Positions 12,063 through 25,390 of a stretch of DNA of 64,000 bases are shown in pieces (the stretch's first letter is position 1; every line of letters starts with the position of its first letter). The DNA comes from Acanthochlamys bracteata (lineage: Eukaryota > Streptophyta > Magnoliopsida > Pandanales > Velloziaceae), in contig CM034127.1 in assembly GCA_019914995.1 (NCBI GenBank), forward strand, positions 3,844,001 through 3,908,000. The letters are read 5' to 3'. The notes beneath the pieces are model-generated. The model ran no database searches and had not been told where the DNA came from. It worked only from the letters and a program-made list of their open reading frames with translations. The position numbers and the translations under genes were made by a program.

Positions 12063-13474
12063 TACAGGCCCAGTCAAACACAGACGATGCTTTACTACTC
12101 ACGTTGTACCGAAAAAGGAAAAAAATGATTCGAAAACTAACCAATCAGAACACAGAGGAGGTACTAGTAGCTTAGAAATTAAGAAATTAATACAGCGACT
12201 TACGACCATCTCCGTGTTTCAAGGATCTCCAGAAGTTTACAACAGTTTCGACATACTGGATTCTATCAAAATAAACAGTACGCGATTTGATTAACCATGG
12301 GCCACACCTAAGGAAATGACTTAAATTAGCAGTGGTTCTTACCCCCTCTTCAGAATCTTGTGTCCCTGATAATCTTTGACTAAAATACAATTCATATATG
12401 CTGTTCTCAGAGACGATCAAATCTAACAATCTCTTTCATACTTAAAAAACCGTGGGCATCTTCTCATGATGATAACAGCTGGCACCACAAAAATCAATGC
12501 ATACAAAGAAAAAGAGGAAGTATCAGGGACCCTCCTACCACTAACCAAGGAACGCCAGCTACAGTATTAGAGTAAATCTAGCTGATTGCTTGCTTCTGTT
12601 CAGGGTACCGAGATTGTCCTTCCTTCAAATGGTACAGCCAGTCCAAATTAATCACCTTGCCAACTGTAACAGCTATAACATAAATGACCTAAAGTACCCT
12701 GCTAAAGTATAATATACAAAGGCTCAAGCCAAAGTAGACGAGGAGTATTCTATACACTTATAACATGCCCACCTACTGCTTTCACATTCAATGGAATCGA
12801 AAACTCGTTCATAACCTTTTTGTAATGTATTATCATCATACATAAAGCAGGAAGGTTTCCTATTTGCAGGGGTCTTCTAGATATCCAACATGAAATTACG
12901 TACACAAAAACCAGCCAGCAAGAACTCGCAGAGAATAAACTTCTATCTATGCAAGCAAACATGATTTTTGAGAGTTATATTGATGCATGGCACAGAAATG
13001 TGCCAGTACATGTTTGTAAATAGACATGTCAAAGTAATGATGTTGTACTAATTTCACATAAGATTAACATCTGCGTAACAGGTGAAGGTTGCTTTGGGGA
13101 AGAAACTGTATGCTCTGAACCACTATCTGTAGAGTAACAAATGTGAATAGAAGCATTCTTATGAGCCTTAACATTACACATACAGCACAGTTAATTCATC
13201 TCTGCCAACAAAACTGCATAGCCTTCTCTATTGATCTTCAAAACAACTGTACATCAGTTTTAAAAAAATTTGTAGCATATGCAAAGCTGAGTCACTCTGA
13301 TGTAACATACGCATCCTATATGATTTAGATGGGTAATTATGCTGCATACCACCTATTTGCCCAAACAACAATGAGATCAGATGCACAAAGACTTCACGAA
13401 ATGCAGACAGCACTTCAGCATGAGTACAGGAATGGATTCACAGAAATGTCACATTACCCTATAAAGGATGAATC

Positions 13475-16400
13475 TTAGGAGTCAGGAGTTGACCAAAGCT
13501 TAACCTTCTTGTCAATACCAGCAGTGCCTAGAACCAACGCTGGTCTAACCCCTGCGGAAACAATTAATAAGAACAAAGTGTCAAAAGAAAAAAATAAAAG
13601 CACATGAAAGTCAAAAAGACCAGATGCCTGTCCAAAGCTTGCTCAAGGAGTATGCCATGCATTTGAATTATCCCCTTGCTTTGCATTCCAATAAAATCTG
13701 CTTAAACAGATCACTGCTACACTATAATCTTTAATGATTTCTACCAAATTATCAGTTTATTTTGAGGTTCTCTTTTTCCTTTTTCCATTTTCCATCTTTA
13801 AGAATTGTCAGGACAACGGCCTCTGAGATCTTTAACTTTTGTAACCACATAAAAGATTAACTCAAGAGCAGCCAGTCAGTTTACTATTTGAGACTTTTGT
13901 TGTTTGAAAGTACTAGTTTTTGAAATAGCGACCCCTGAGGTCTTAAAGTGTATAATGCACAACAAAAAAGCAGCCCACGACCTCTCATTAAGATAATGAT
14001 GTATGGAGGCAAGCCCAAACTGTTCAGACACATCATGATCTATGTCATTATGAAGAAATGGTCAGACATAATAGAATCGTGTACTTGAAGTAAGAAATGA
14101 CTATGTCTATACCTATGGGTATGCAATTGGGCGTCCAAGCGATGCCAGTAATATCACCTGCATAGCAAAGATAAATTAGTCTCAAGACTGTTTATACTAT
14201 CATAATTTGGGGATAAAAAGTCGAACCTTCATGTGCTTTATCAGCGGTATCCAAGACACGCCCAGTTTCAGGGCACAACCATTGCAATGTGGGACCAGAT
14301 ACGGCAGCCAAAACTTTCCCATCCGGGGAGATGCTAAGATGGTCATATTGTAAAGCAGAGCATTTTGCATTAAGAAGTGGAATATGGAACACTTTCAAGG
14401 TCTTTGGATCCTCATCAAGATGATAACGAACTGATACAAACAAGACAACCGAAAACAAAGTTAAGAAACTAAACCCAGTCCAAAAGGCAAGAGGAAAAAT
14501 GACGTTGTGAAACTGTAGTGTGAGCCAGGTGCAAATTGATGAACCAAACCAGCCAAACTGTCGCACAACAAGGTTGCAGCCTGAAAGAGTTCACCACATA
14601 CTCCTATTCTAGTAAGCATGCTAAGATACTATTACAGACTATGGAAGTTAATATATAACCACCACACTAATTAAGCACGGTAAGTCCTTTAGTAGGACCA
14701 CCACTGGTCGGCAAATTTATGTTAGTAAATCATCTTCATAAGATTAGTGGAAGAGCATTCACTCTGACTAGAGCTGTTGTTTCTCATGTGATTCTACAGA
14801 TCTATCCCCAATTTTATGATGCAGTATTCTTCAACATCAACCCAAAGCATGAAAATGAAGCAGAAGAATTGCCACTATGACAATTAAGTAGGCAACGGAA
14901 AACAAAATTTAAATCATGCGGCTTCATGAAAAGGAAATCTTGAAAATTGTAGCGAGTAGCCTAATCATATCAAATTTTTATATGGAATATCACAGAACAA
15001 TCATCAGCCGGGAAAAAATGATAAAGAAAAGTTACTTAACAAAGTTCCGCGTGAATTACTTAGGGAAAGAAATTACAAATACATTGGACTACAACTAACT
15101 TGCAATTACTTAGAGGACATCATATGAAAAGATTCATAAGTTCAGTTATCTAGCAGGAAGGGACAACCTCATTGACCATATTTTCTTCACCCATTTTGAA
15201 ACTTGCACTTTTATAACTTGAAAAAGGTTGCTCAAAGTGTCCCTTGTGACGTGGTCCACTTTTCCACATTATGAACCAGTTTTAGTCAACAGTTATGTTC
15301 GTTAGCAGAAACTACCAGATAAAAACATTCTGAATTGGATTGAGAAGGGCAGGGCTGACATAAAGAAAAATCCTGATAGCCAAAAGTTTAGTTGCATATT
15401 ATTGTGCTAACAATAGAGGATGAATAAGCTAGAAGCTCGTCATGTTTAAAGTCTATTGAGAAGATGAATAAGCTAGAAGCTCATCATGTTTAAAGTCTAT
15501 TATATTCACACAGATAACCTATATGCTCTTCATTTCACAATATTCTAAAAGAAGAGCTTGTATCCAGAAACTACATAATCAGCACTTTGTTTCAATCCTC
15601 AAATGATGAAAAAGCAGCGAGAAGACATGTCTTAAAGCAACTCATCTATTAGTATTACCATTGATATTCCACACCCGAATTGAACCATCTTTGGATGCCG
15701 TGATGATCTGCTCTGAGTTGGGGCTGAAGCATAATGAAGTAACTGCACTCTGAAACCAATAGTACATCAGAAAACATCAGTATGTCAAAATTATGAAGAG
15801 GTCTGAGTAACAATGATACAGCCAGTATGAAATGATAACAAAATCAGATGGCTCAAACTATAAGCAATTCATCACCATGTCTTCGGTCTCCCTATTTTAG
15901 ATAAACCCACATTCACAATATCATAAACCATTTCATGGCTTTATATATCAAGTGAGTTTCGAGTTCGAACTATGGCATGATAAGTTAATTTCCTAAAGCT
16001 ACAAAACTTCATTTGCCAAAAACATCTGTGAAACAAACACATCAAATTTCAGCATGGTTGTCATACCCAAGTTGGTTTATGATTCACTAACTTTACATTC
16101 CACTAAAATGTCCTCGGGATTATAGTGAATATGCTAGGTTGCATTTGCCATTACCATTACGGCTCCACAACATGGTTTACAGACATATGATGCAGCATTA
16201 CATTTTTTGGAACTCAAAAAGTACCTTGCTTTCTAGATTTTTAGTGACCCAGAAATCATGACAAGGATTAAATTGACAGAATAACTACTAGGTACTATGC
16301 ATAAGCAGGAAGTAGAAAAAGGTAAAACGAATGATCAATACAAATCCTTTAAAAGGAAGTAGATACTAGCATCCAGCTTCACTTGTCAGCTGAATCATAA

Positions 16401-19400
16401 TTCATATTACCATTATAACCTATTTGTTTTTTAATTAAGGGGAAGCTTGCACTTTTATGTACATACATAGTCTTCAAAACCAGTACTCGGGTTTTTAAGG
16501 CCTCGGCCTCTTTTACTGTTGGGTTGAGTTCAGCATTTGTTATATGAAAATGTTCATATAATGGGATACCCTAACCCCCTGATAACATTTGGTTCAAGGT
16601 GATATCCAATTATTCAAACCTCTGGATAAACGAGACATTAGATAAATTAAAGTTATACTCTACACAATCAACAGTGACAAGTTACATACAATCCCGCGAC
16701 ATTTGGGAGAGTAAACTTCCAACATTTATTAAGAACTTCCTGACTCCAAATTCCAGTGCTTACAAAAATAACGTAAAGAGAAGTGCTAAGCACTTAACAC
16801 ACAAAAAAAAAAAAAGCAGAAAGTAATCAAAAAGATTTGATAGCATATAATGTTCAAAATTTCATGTCTGCCTTACATCTTTGTTCTCCTTACGGATAGA
16901 TATCATATCATTGTATTAAACTTTCAGTTAGGAAGTCCTGACCTTATGTCCCTTAAGTTGCATAACTTTTGAAACTTCCTTGACCGAACCATCTTTGGCA
17001 TAGACGATCTCCCATACCTAGAAAAATATTCAACTTTCGAACTTAGAAAACTTAACAAGGGGTCTACAGGTTACAAAGTTACACAATAACGCTAGGGAAT
17101 ACATAATGATATTGTCCGATGATTTATAATAGTGTGACCTGTTCAATCATAGACTGCAGATGATACACCACCACAACTATTCTTTAAAATGTAATTCTTT
17201 GAGTTCACTAGTATGTATCACAGTCACTCCTTATCAATGATAGCGTCATTGCTTGTATTTTGTTATGGAGAACAGAAGACCAACATACTAACCTTATAAA
17301 ACTTCCTTACTAAAGTACCCTTATTATTTTCTAATTTCATACTTTCAAAATCAAATGATAGTTTCCTTGATAGTTCATAAGGAAACAAGAGGAAAACATC
17401 AACTAAGAATTACATTGACAAAGTATGTATTATCCTCAGATATAGCAGACCATACACACATTCAAAATTGAAGTAAATTGTTGAAGAAAATATGCTAGCA
17501 GTTCTAGGGGAAACCGAAAGCCATTATGATTCATTTTAAATTCCAGATGCAATCTGATAGTCAGTTGTAAACCTAGAGGTGCATGAGATAACAGCACTAA
17601 TGAAACGGCTCTAAAATAAGACCAGACAAAGCTCTCCTTCTTAATTACACATTTTTCAAGAACAAAAAGAATGGTGGTAAGACTTTTAAGAGAATACTGA
17701 TGTAATAAATCGAAAAGCCTCTAAATGATATAATTATATAATTATTGCAAGTACAAACAAAGCTAGTGTGGATTCAAGTTGGACAACTTAGAAGATCAAA
17801 TAAATGGAATGTGTAAATCAACAATTTAAGGAGACATACAATTAACAAAAAGCAATTTTTGACAGTTTGTGAGCTGATATCAGCGTGAATCATACAAAAC
17901 ATACTTCTAATAAAGGATCAAATGTCATTTTTATTAGCGGCGACATTACAGATGGGATTGTTACTGGCAATGCACAAGTTTCACACACACGCACGCACAC
18001 ACTTCACCTATACTGCCCATCTAAGAATTTACTACTTGGTAACCCAAGGTGAGATCATTCTATACAACCCCTACATCAGCTAGGGCGTCCCACCAGTGTT
18101 GAACTAGAGCAGTATTTGTGTTTCAACATTCAATCCTAACACTAATGTTAAGGCATCAATATAGGAAAATGTCGTTTCAAAATCTCCAAACAGGAGTGTG
18201 AAGTAGAAAAGCTTTTCCTTTCTGAAAGAAGAACTACAAAGTTTTGGAGTCTTTAACTCTATATACCACATACCAGTAGTGGTTAAAATGCAAAGAGGAA
18301 GGACAAACAGGTGTTGGTTACTACATTCAACCCGCTTGTACTTTAAAAGAAAAAAAAGGAGGGGTTAGTTGAAAAAAGAAAAAGAAAGCATGGTTTACAA
18401 ACTTAAAAATAACCCAAAACATGAATAACTAATGATGTGAAGCTAATCTATAAATATACTTATTAATGGGTTACTCTTATGGTTGTACCAATCGCTCACA
18501 TACAGTCGTCTAAATTCCAAGAAACTAACCTTCACATCTGCCGTAAAAGCTGCAGCTGCTAGAAATCTTCCATTAGGTGATATTGTTGCCATGTTATTCT
18601 TGAGTTGATTAGTGTCTACAGTTCCCAATTCCTTTCCACTTTTTCCAAGCCAAATCTTAATATCAGTTCCTAATATGCAAGAAACATTATCAAAATGGTG
18701 CAATAACAATCCTTAGATAAAATCAGAAACCAACAGCTAACATTTGAAGAAACCTATATTTATATCAGCCACTAGAAGAAAAATATTGTTGAGGTCCAGT
18801 GAGAGTGGTGCTTTATTCAGAACTTAACCTTATAAGCAATTCACCTTATCAGCCACTAAAGGGAAACTATGTTGATAAGTCTTCTAAGCGTAGTGTATTC
18901 AGACCTTAAGCTTGTAAACAATTCACCTTATATCAGCCACACAGATAGTTATAAAGAAGCAAAGAACGTCATGATCGAACACAAACTGTTGATTGCCATT
19001 ATCTGCTCACCTTCAGAGCAAGAAGCTAAAATAGTACTTCCATCAGCACTACCATAAGTCGCAGCAGTTGCAGTCAGAGTGAGCACTGACCTCCTCTCAT
19101 GAATCTTGTGCTGTTTCCACTTGATCTCTGGTGCCGGGACCTTACCATGGTATGCTGCAGCCTTGGCACTCACATCAGCATACATATAAAGCGAAGATCC
19201 CGACAGGTTCTGAGCTGCTACAACCACTCCGTAATCACCCTCTGTGAACGCAACTGCTGTCGGGTGTGCTCCCGCAGGTAAGTTCAGCCTCAGAAGCCTG
19301 CATAATTCAATCCAAGATCAGTAGCAGCAAATAAAATTTATACTAAACCACAGTCCCAAAGCACAAAATGACGTACTTGAAGCTCTTGCTGGTGGCATCA

Positions 19401-19987
19401 TCCAATCTGAAAATTCGAACAACTCCATCGCCACACACTAAAACAAACAACAATTCAGTTAACAAGTAAACAAACCAATCAAATGAACATAACAACAACC
19501 AAACCACATGAGTAATCATTGCATCGACTTACCTGTGGCAAGGTTCTTTCCATCAGATGAAAAGCAGAGAGCGGTGACAGCATCAGCGTGTCCCTTTAGA
19601 GTGTTAATGTCAAGGTGATGACGCTTCTTTGCTTGCTCCTAAACTCTCACCACGAAAGTTTTACTAAAAAACTTCGACCGAAGACAACGATAAGAAAATT
19701 CAAATTAGAAATGAACAGACAACGACTTAAAACGTCACCTTATCGGAGGAGTGATGAGATCGAGCGTGCGATTTCTTAGGGTTCGATTGAGAAGATTTAG
19801 AAACAGTTGAAGATGGATTCGGATCAGGTGAAAGATGTGGAGCGATTGAAGCGACCTCAGAACGCTTGCGACGGAAATAATCAGCGAAGAAGAGTAGAAC
19901 GAGAACACCGCCGACGATAGCAGAGAAAAGAGTGACGGAAGAGGAAGGAGCACTTAGCGATGACTTGGTCGGTGCCTCCGACGACAT
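13475..19987 (-). CDS. TBL2-like WD40 repeat protein with N-terminal membrane anchor, 10 exons
   Basis: Exons on the minus strand: 19987-19739, 19638-19533, 19437-19377, 19297-19011, 18669-18530, 17017-16943, 15749-15659, 14430-14227, 14157-14113, 13551-13475. They total 1335 nt and encode 444 residues. All junctions are GT-AG and the frame is kept throughout; the stop is TAA at 13477-13475. The N-terminus has a hydrophobic anchor (about residues 20-38, LFSAIVGGVLVLLFFADYF) followed by RRKR and a Ser/Pro-rich linker. WD40 repeats follow (GHADAVTALCFSSDGKNLAT, DGVVRIFRL, SAVTSLCFSPNSEQIITASK, DGSIRVWNIN, DHLSISPDGKVLAAVSG, GTAGIDKKVKLWS). The layout matches transducin beta-like protein 2, an ER-anchored WD40 protein in animals; the plant role is not established here. 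Long introns (16942-15750, 18529-17018) hold no recognisable gene. It is divergent from the HIR gene, whose ATG lies 526 bases away. Confidence 0.85.
15419..15501. repeat. Tandem duplication, two 39-base copies, period 44
   Basis: 15419-15457 and 15463-15501 are identical apart from one base (CTCGTCATG versus CTCATCATG). The pair lies inside an intron of the TBL2-like gene. Near identity points to a recent slippage duplication. Confidence 0.85.
17982..18002. repeat. (AC)n microsatellite, interrupted
   Basis: An AC dinucleotide tract interrupted by two G-for-A changes (CACGCACGCAC), in an intron of the TBL2-like gene. Confidence 0.8.
18765..18932. repeat. Imperfect tandem duplication, two 84-base copies
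   Basis: Units at 18765-18848 and 18849-18932 both begin TCAGCCACTA and end CAATTCACCTTA, with TATTCAGA and CTTAA shared in between. A third TCAGCCAC start follows at 18933. The array lies in the intron between exons 4 and 5 of the TBL2-like gene. Confidence 0.65.
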
Positions 19988-20513
19988 TTGTTGTTGCGAG
20001 AGAGATTGAGATTCTTGTTGTTGGTTGGAGTCCCATGAGGGATGAAGATACAGAGATGAAAGGAGAGAGAAAAGAGCAACGTGTCAGTGTTAGATGGAAC
20101 ACGCGATGTCGTGGATCGAGATCACATGAAAGGCTCGTTTACATTTTGGTACTTGGGATAAAATGGTAATCAATATTAGCATACTTTTATAACGAAAGGA
20201 TAAATAGTATTTCAATAACAATTATCAGATGGGCCTCTATGCTTGTTCATATGGGCCGGAGGAGATAATAAAAGCCTGTCTAACAAAGAAGCTCGATTTT
20301 TTTTTTCTTTTTATAAAACAAACAATCTCTAGACACAAAACAACTAGAAATACCTTTATTTGCTTCTCCATATTTTTAAACAATCTCTAAATACCTCACG
20401 CGGTTTGTTTGGTTCTCTCGTTCCTTCTTCGCTCTGTTCTGTTTTCTCGTCTTCCCCAAATCAATCAATCAATCGAACAACAACAAGCGAAGAAGAAGAA
20501 GCAGCGGGCATAG
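19988..20513. promoter_or_regulatory. Bidirectional promoter region, TBL2-like / HIR genes
   Basis: 526 bases separate two divergent start codons. Two TGGGCC site II-type motifs lie at 20230-20235 and 20252-20257, and a TATAAA string at 20312-20317 points toward the HIR gene. The CT- and AAC-rich tract before 20514 is probably the HIR 5' UTR. Confidence 0.5.
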
Positions 20514-23500
20514 ATGGTGAACACGTACTGTTGCTTCTGTGCATGCATCGATCAAGCAAGCGTTGGTGTGGTTGAGAAGTGGGGCCGGTTTCTGCGACTA
20601 GCTCAGCCGGGAATCAACTTCTTTAACCCGTTCGCCGGTGAATGTCTCGCCGGTGTTCTCACAACTCGTCTCTCACAACTCGATGTCAAAGTCGAGACCA
20701 AAACCAAGGCACGCTCGATTTTACTTTGATGTGATTTTAGTTTATCATCCCTCCCTTGTTGTGTTTTTTGTTGTGGCTGTTCGTAATTGTTTTTGTGTCA
20801 GATCGGGCGTATTGTGTTGGTTTCTATTGATTACGAGGATGATAGTTAATATGGAGCGTGGATATGGTGATTCATTGATGTTTTTGAAGGTTGAGTATTT
20901 TGTGTGGATTGATGGTGGTATTACTGGTTTTGCTTTTTGCTCAATATGATTATAGATTGGTTTCGTTAGAAGAAGAGCTAATGTCTTAGGCTTTTGGAAA
21001 ACTTAGAAAATCAGGGATTCCGCATGCGTGTGCATCTTGGTCGATAGACAGATATCTTTGTAAGCTTGTTTTTGTGTGTTGAACTTTTTGTGAAGCTTTG
21101 GTAGCTTGATTGACCTATCTCTTTACATGATGGAATTACGTGGAAGGCAGATATGAAGATTGGTATTCTTTTTTGTTATGGAGTATTCGTTTAAAACATG
21201 GCATACTTCGAAACCTGTTTTAGATGTTTAGTAAACATTCTTCTTATTATAATTATAGCAATGCCATTTAGTTGACATTCCTATTAATCCAAATTTTCTG
21301 AAGATTGGAGAAATTTGCTCTCCTGAAGTAAATGCACATGTTTTACATATTTTCTTAAAAATCTAGATATATGATAAAGTATGATTTGTACTTGTCAGTT
21401 TTCAGGGAAGGTTGTCGTTGGTGCATAATGTTAACACCTGAATCATTTTTTGTAGTCTCATTATTTGTCTGTATAGTATATTACGAGATATAAAAGTGGG
21501 ACCAACAGAATCCTAGAATGTTTCACCTCACTCTATCAGGGGTTTTATGACATTATCTAACAGCTTATTGGCCTTAGTTTTTTCAATATAACTCACGGTA
21601 GGAGCTGAAAAGAGCTCTTCAACTACCAATATGCTACTTCTTCATAGAGTGCTTTGTCGTATGTGTGGTTCTCATTAATGATTTCTCGTCTAGTCTCTTA
21701 TGGCTTCATGTGGTTTTGTGCTCAAAGTAGGCTTGAATGTCCTTATTTTACTGTGTATACAAGTTGTTGATTGTAACTGAGACAGCTTAGTCAAAGTTTC
21801 ATATTAATAAGATCTGTAAGTATCCTTACATTCCCAGAGTTAAGTGTTACTGTTCCTAGATTTCAGTCTTTAGTAGACTTCAGATGTAGTGTATGATGCA
21901 AATTCATTAGCATGATAGTTCCTTTCATTTACCCCGTCTTTAATGATAATGTGGTACTGATTCATCTTAGGCATTTTCCTGCTAACGATTAAGATACCCT
22001 AGTGTCAGTTCTGATTGTTTACTTTAACTTGAGGCAAGCTTATTAGCGTTTAAGCTTATAGCCTTTTTATAGGTTTAGTTGTTAATTTGGTCAACTTATT
22101 AAATAGATCACAAGTTGGAGATTCCTGACATCTTTGTATCTTACATCACAGGACAATGTCTTTGTTCAACTTCTTTGCTCAATTCAGTATCGAATTGTAA
22201 AAGAAAATGCTGATGATGCATTCTATGAGCTGCAGAATCCTGAGGAGCAAATCCAGGCTTATGTGTTTGATGGTAAGCCTTTTGTAGATGTAATATGTAG
22301 TCACCTTTTGTTGTATGTAATCAGATCTCTTGTAGGATTTACATTGTTGATCTTTCGTAGTTGTTCGGGCTCATGTTCCCAGAATGACACTTGATCAGCT
22401 CTTTGAGCAGAAGGGTGATGTTGCAAAAGCTGTCTTGGAGGAACTTGAAAAGGTAAATTGGTTATGTTAGATACAATCACTGCCAAGAGTCTGACTTAGA
22501 AACTTATTTGCTTATATGCAGAATGTAGTGTCTTTAGTTCACGATGTTAATATCTAACATACTTCTCTAGGTTCTCTCTTTTGATTATATATGTTTAAGA
22601 TTTTGTATTTGAATAACTTGTTGGCGTGCTCATGACAGTTACTTAAGATGCCTTATCATGACATGCACCTCTTGGAGGTCACCTTATAATAAGGATGCAT
22701 AAGCTGGGTACAGAGGCTGAAACAGATATCTTTTTTAGAATAGTATCTTCTTTTGCTGAACTTACTTTCAATGTCACAAAGTTGACTTGATATATGGATG
22801 CTTGATAGGGTTGCTGCAAGTAAGTGTAAAGGATAGATTTGAGGAGATTATCCTGTTTTAGGAAACTGGCTGCAAAGACAGAATTGCCTAACCTCTGGTT
22901 CTGTTTATTTAGACTCAGTTGCTTCTTTCTCTTGAGCTTCAGGAGTAAAAGTTAATGCATGCCATTGCGATACCTATTTCGTACATGCCACGGTGGTAAT
23001 ATTCTAATTGAAGTGTTTTGTCCATAATAAGTATGATTCGCCATGTTAGTTTCTGTTGTTTATGGTATGAAACTTCTAGCATTACAAGTGTTGTAGGATT
23101 CTTGTGTTTGAGCTAGATAACATTCAGGCAAACTAACTATTATGTTGTGCTTTTATCTTTTCAAATGTTGCCATTCTATCCAAAGCAGTAATGAAGATCA
23201 TGACTTTCTTATCAGGTCATGGGAGCATACGGTTATAACATAGAGCAGATTCTGATGGTTGACATCATACCAGATGCCTCCGTCCGTAAAGCAATGAATG
23301 AGATTAATGCAGGTTTGTTATGTTCTATAACTTTTGTAGCGGATGCTTTGGCATGCTTTATTAAGAAATCTATTAGCTTTTATCAAAATATTCATATGAC
23401 TCTTGTTCATATGAATATCAGTGAAGTATATGTTGCGGGCCTTCCTAGACATAGGTAGCATAAATTCATTTGTTGTGTCTGGATATGGTGGATTGAGTTA

Positions 23501-24281
23501 TGTATTCCTATTTTACCTTCTACACTTTGGCTTTGATACACTTCTCATTTGCCTCATGCTTGAGACTGAGTTGGATATAGCAAGTCACAGCATTGTGACT
23601 AGCCTATCATAAGGTTAACTATGTTTAATTAGTCTTGGTCTGCTGTTGGTTTGAGTTGATAAATTTGCATACAACAGGTGCTGAGCCAAGATTCTTAATT
23701 CTTGTCATTGACATTTGTTTCATCTACTTGATTTTGTACTTTTTTTTTTTTTTGGGAGAATTGTTTACTTGGATCTCATAATCTTCTTTCTTCAGTTAGT
23801 TTTCTTCTTCTCTTTGATAATGTATACTTGAAGGTGATTGTGTCACATTTTGAAAATGTAGTAATCTATTAAAATGTTCCCTTCGTTTTTATGATCCTAT
23901 TTAATTGATGCAGCTCAAAGACTTCAGCTGGCTAGTGTGTACAAGGGTGAAGCAGAGAAGATCCTTTTGGTGAAGAAAGCCGAAGCCGAGGCAGAGGCCA
24001 AGTATCTTGGTGGTGTTGGTGTTGCTAAGCAACGTCAGGCTATAACTGATGGCCTCAGGGAAAATATACTCAACTTCTCACACAAGGTTTCGGGAACCTC
24101 CTCGAAGGAGGTTATGGATCTGATCATGGTAACTCAGTACTTTGACACCATTAAGGATCTAGGTAGCTCATCAAAGAATACCACGGTGTTCATACCACAT
24201 GGTCCTGGTCATATTAGAGATATTAGTGATCAGATCAGGAATGGAATGATGGAAGCTGCTTGTAGCCAGAAAGATGAGTAA
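20514..24281 (+). CDS. Hypersensitive-induced response (HIR) family SPFH/band 7 protein, 5 exons
   Basis: Exons: 20514-20708, 22152-22272, 22361-22452, 23216-23312, 23914-24281. They total 873 nt and encode 290 residues, a normal HIR length. The product is an SPFH (prohibitin/stomatin) membrane-microdomain scaffold associated with plant defence. Recognised blocks are [107 protein letters not shown] and [20 protein letters not shown]. It most resembles the divergent HIR recalled as At5g51570. Two oddities: intron 1 starts with GC (20709-20710) instead of GT, and the protein begins MVN rather than the MGN of a myristoylated HIR, although the palmitoylation-type cysteines (CCFCAC) remain. Its 3' end converges on the photolyase gene. 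Confidence 0.92.
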
Positions 24282-25390
24282 TTTGTCATTTCAGTGAGGA
24301 TCTTGGTACAATTTTCAGTTTTTATTGTTTTGGTACATCTCAGTGTTTTAACTTTTTTTCGGCTCTTTGGAGCTCTTAGGCGGTACAAGGGAGCCTTTGT
24401 CATGAATAAGACTTTGTTCGTATATAAACCACAATACGCCATGTTTTATAGGATTTGGGTGTAAATGCTGTTTGAATAGGTGCTCTTTTTGTACATGCTA
24501 TGAAATTTGAACCTTTTTTCTCCTGAAAAGTGAGGTATTGCTGAAAAGCTGATTGTTGTCTTTTTGAGAACTGCTAGTGTGAGATGCACAGGTTAGTTGC
24601 AGTTGGCTCATATGAGCTACACTTTAAAAACTAGATTGTTGTTGTACCACGATTAAACTGCTAAACTGGCAACTTAACTAGAACGGGGAGCAAGCCTGAT
24701 CCTGCTTTCTTTTTTTTCTGGCCAAACTGTTTGATCGCCTGATTTAAAAAACACTGCATAAGAGAATTGATCTTGCATTAACGTTCTTTTTTCCTGTGAG
24801 GCTGTGACCCCCAAGAATGCTGTGCTGACTGGCAATAGCCGTGTTCATGCAACCTTGCGCTTGTATACCTCGTAATATAAAGCCTCTTAACAGAACTCTT
24901 ATAAATTTTCGTTACGATATTACCAGAACTCACACATTGACCGTCTTAAATGTAAAGTTTCTATGATAAGATTCAGGTAACCATTATGCTTTTAACAGCT
25001 TTGGTTAGGCATTCAGGCAGGGCCTTGTCTAGTGTAGATTTCAAAGAACAGAGATAGATCAAGGCAAACTAAGACAATGTTACAATATCAAGAATAATAT
25101 ACTACAAGACACAAAGTGTACAAGCCTTTCCATCATAGAGGTATTAGAATTTGCGGTAAAACCAATTGACATGTATTAAATAAAGTGATAGATACTCAGC
25201 TGAAGAAGAAAGAGTAAAACTACAAATGGAGTTTCTGCTATGCTTTACAGGAAGCACACCATTTCCTCCAGAAAGAATGAACTGTAACCAAAATAAAAAT
25301 TTGTGAATTATGTTTAAACAATATTCTGCTCTAAACGTGTTTCGTAGGCGTTAGCCTCTCCAACTGGCAAATTCACTATACGGATTGCAT
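24282..25390. other. Convergent 3' UTRs and spacer between the HIR and photolyase genes
   Basis: Both flanking genes end here. An AATAAG string near 24405 could be a poly(A) signal for the HIR transcript. No open frame worth calling and no structured RNA seen. Confidence 0.5.

Larger units (their letters stand above)
10741..13474. other. Moderate-GC non-coding stretch downstream of the TBL2-like gene
   Basis: Less AT-rich than its left neighbour. It follows the stop codon of the minus-strand WD40 gene, so part of it may be 3' UTR or a downstream non-coding transcript. It contains a hairpin-forming inverted repeat at 10793-10855 and a degenerate three-copy tandem repeat at 11889-12062. Overlapping short frames on both strands (11395-11655 minus, 11527-11898 plus, 12187-12429 minus) show no domain. 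Confidence 0.45.
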
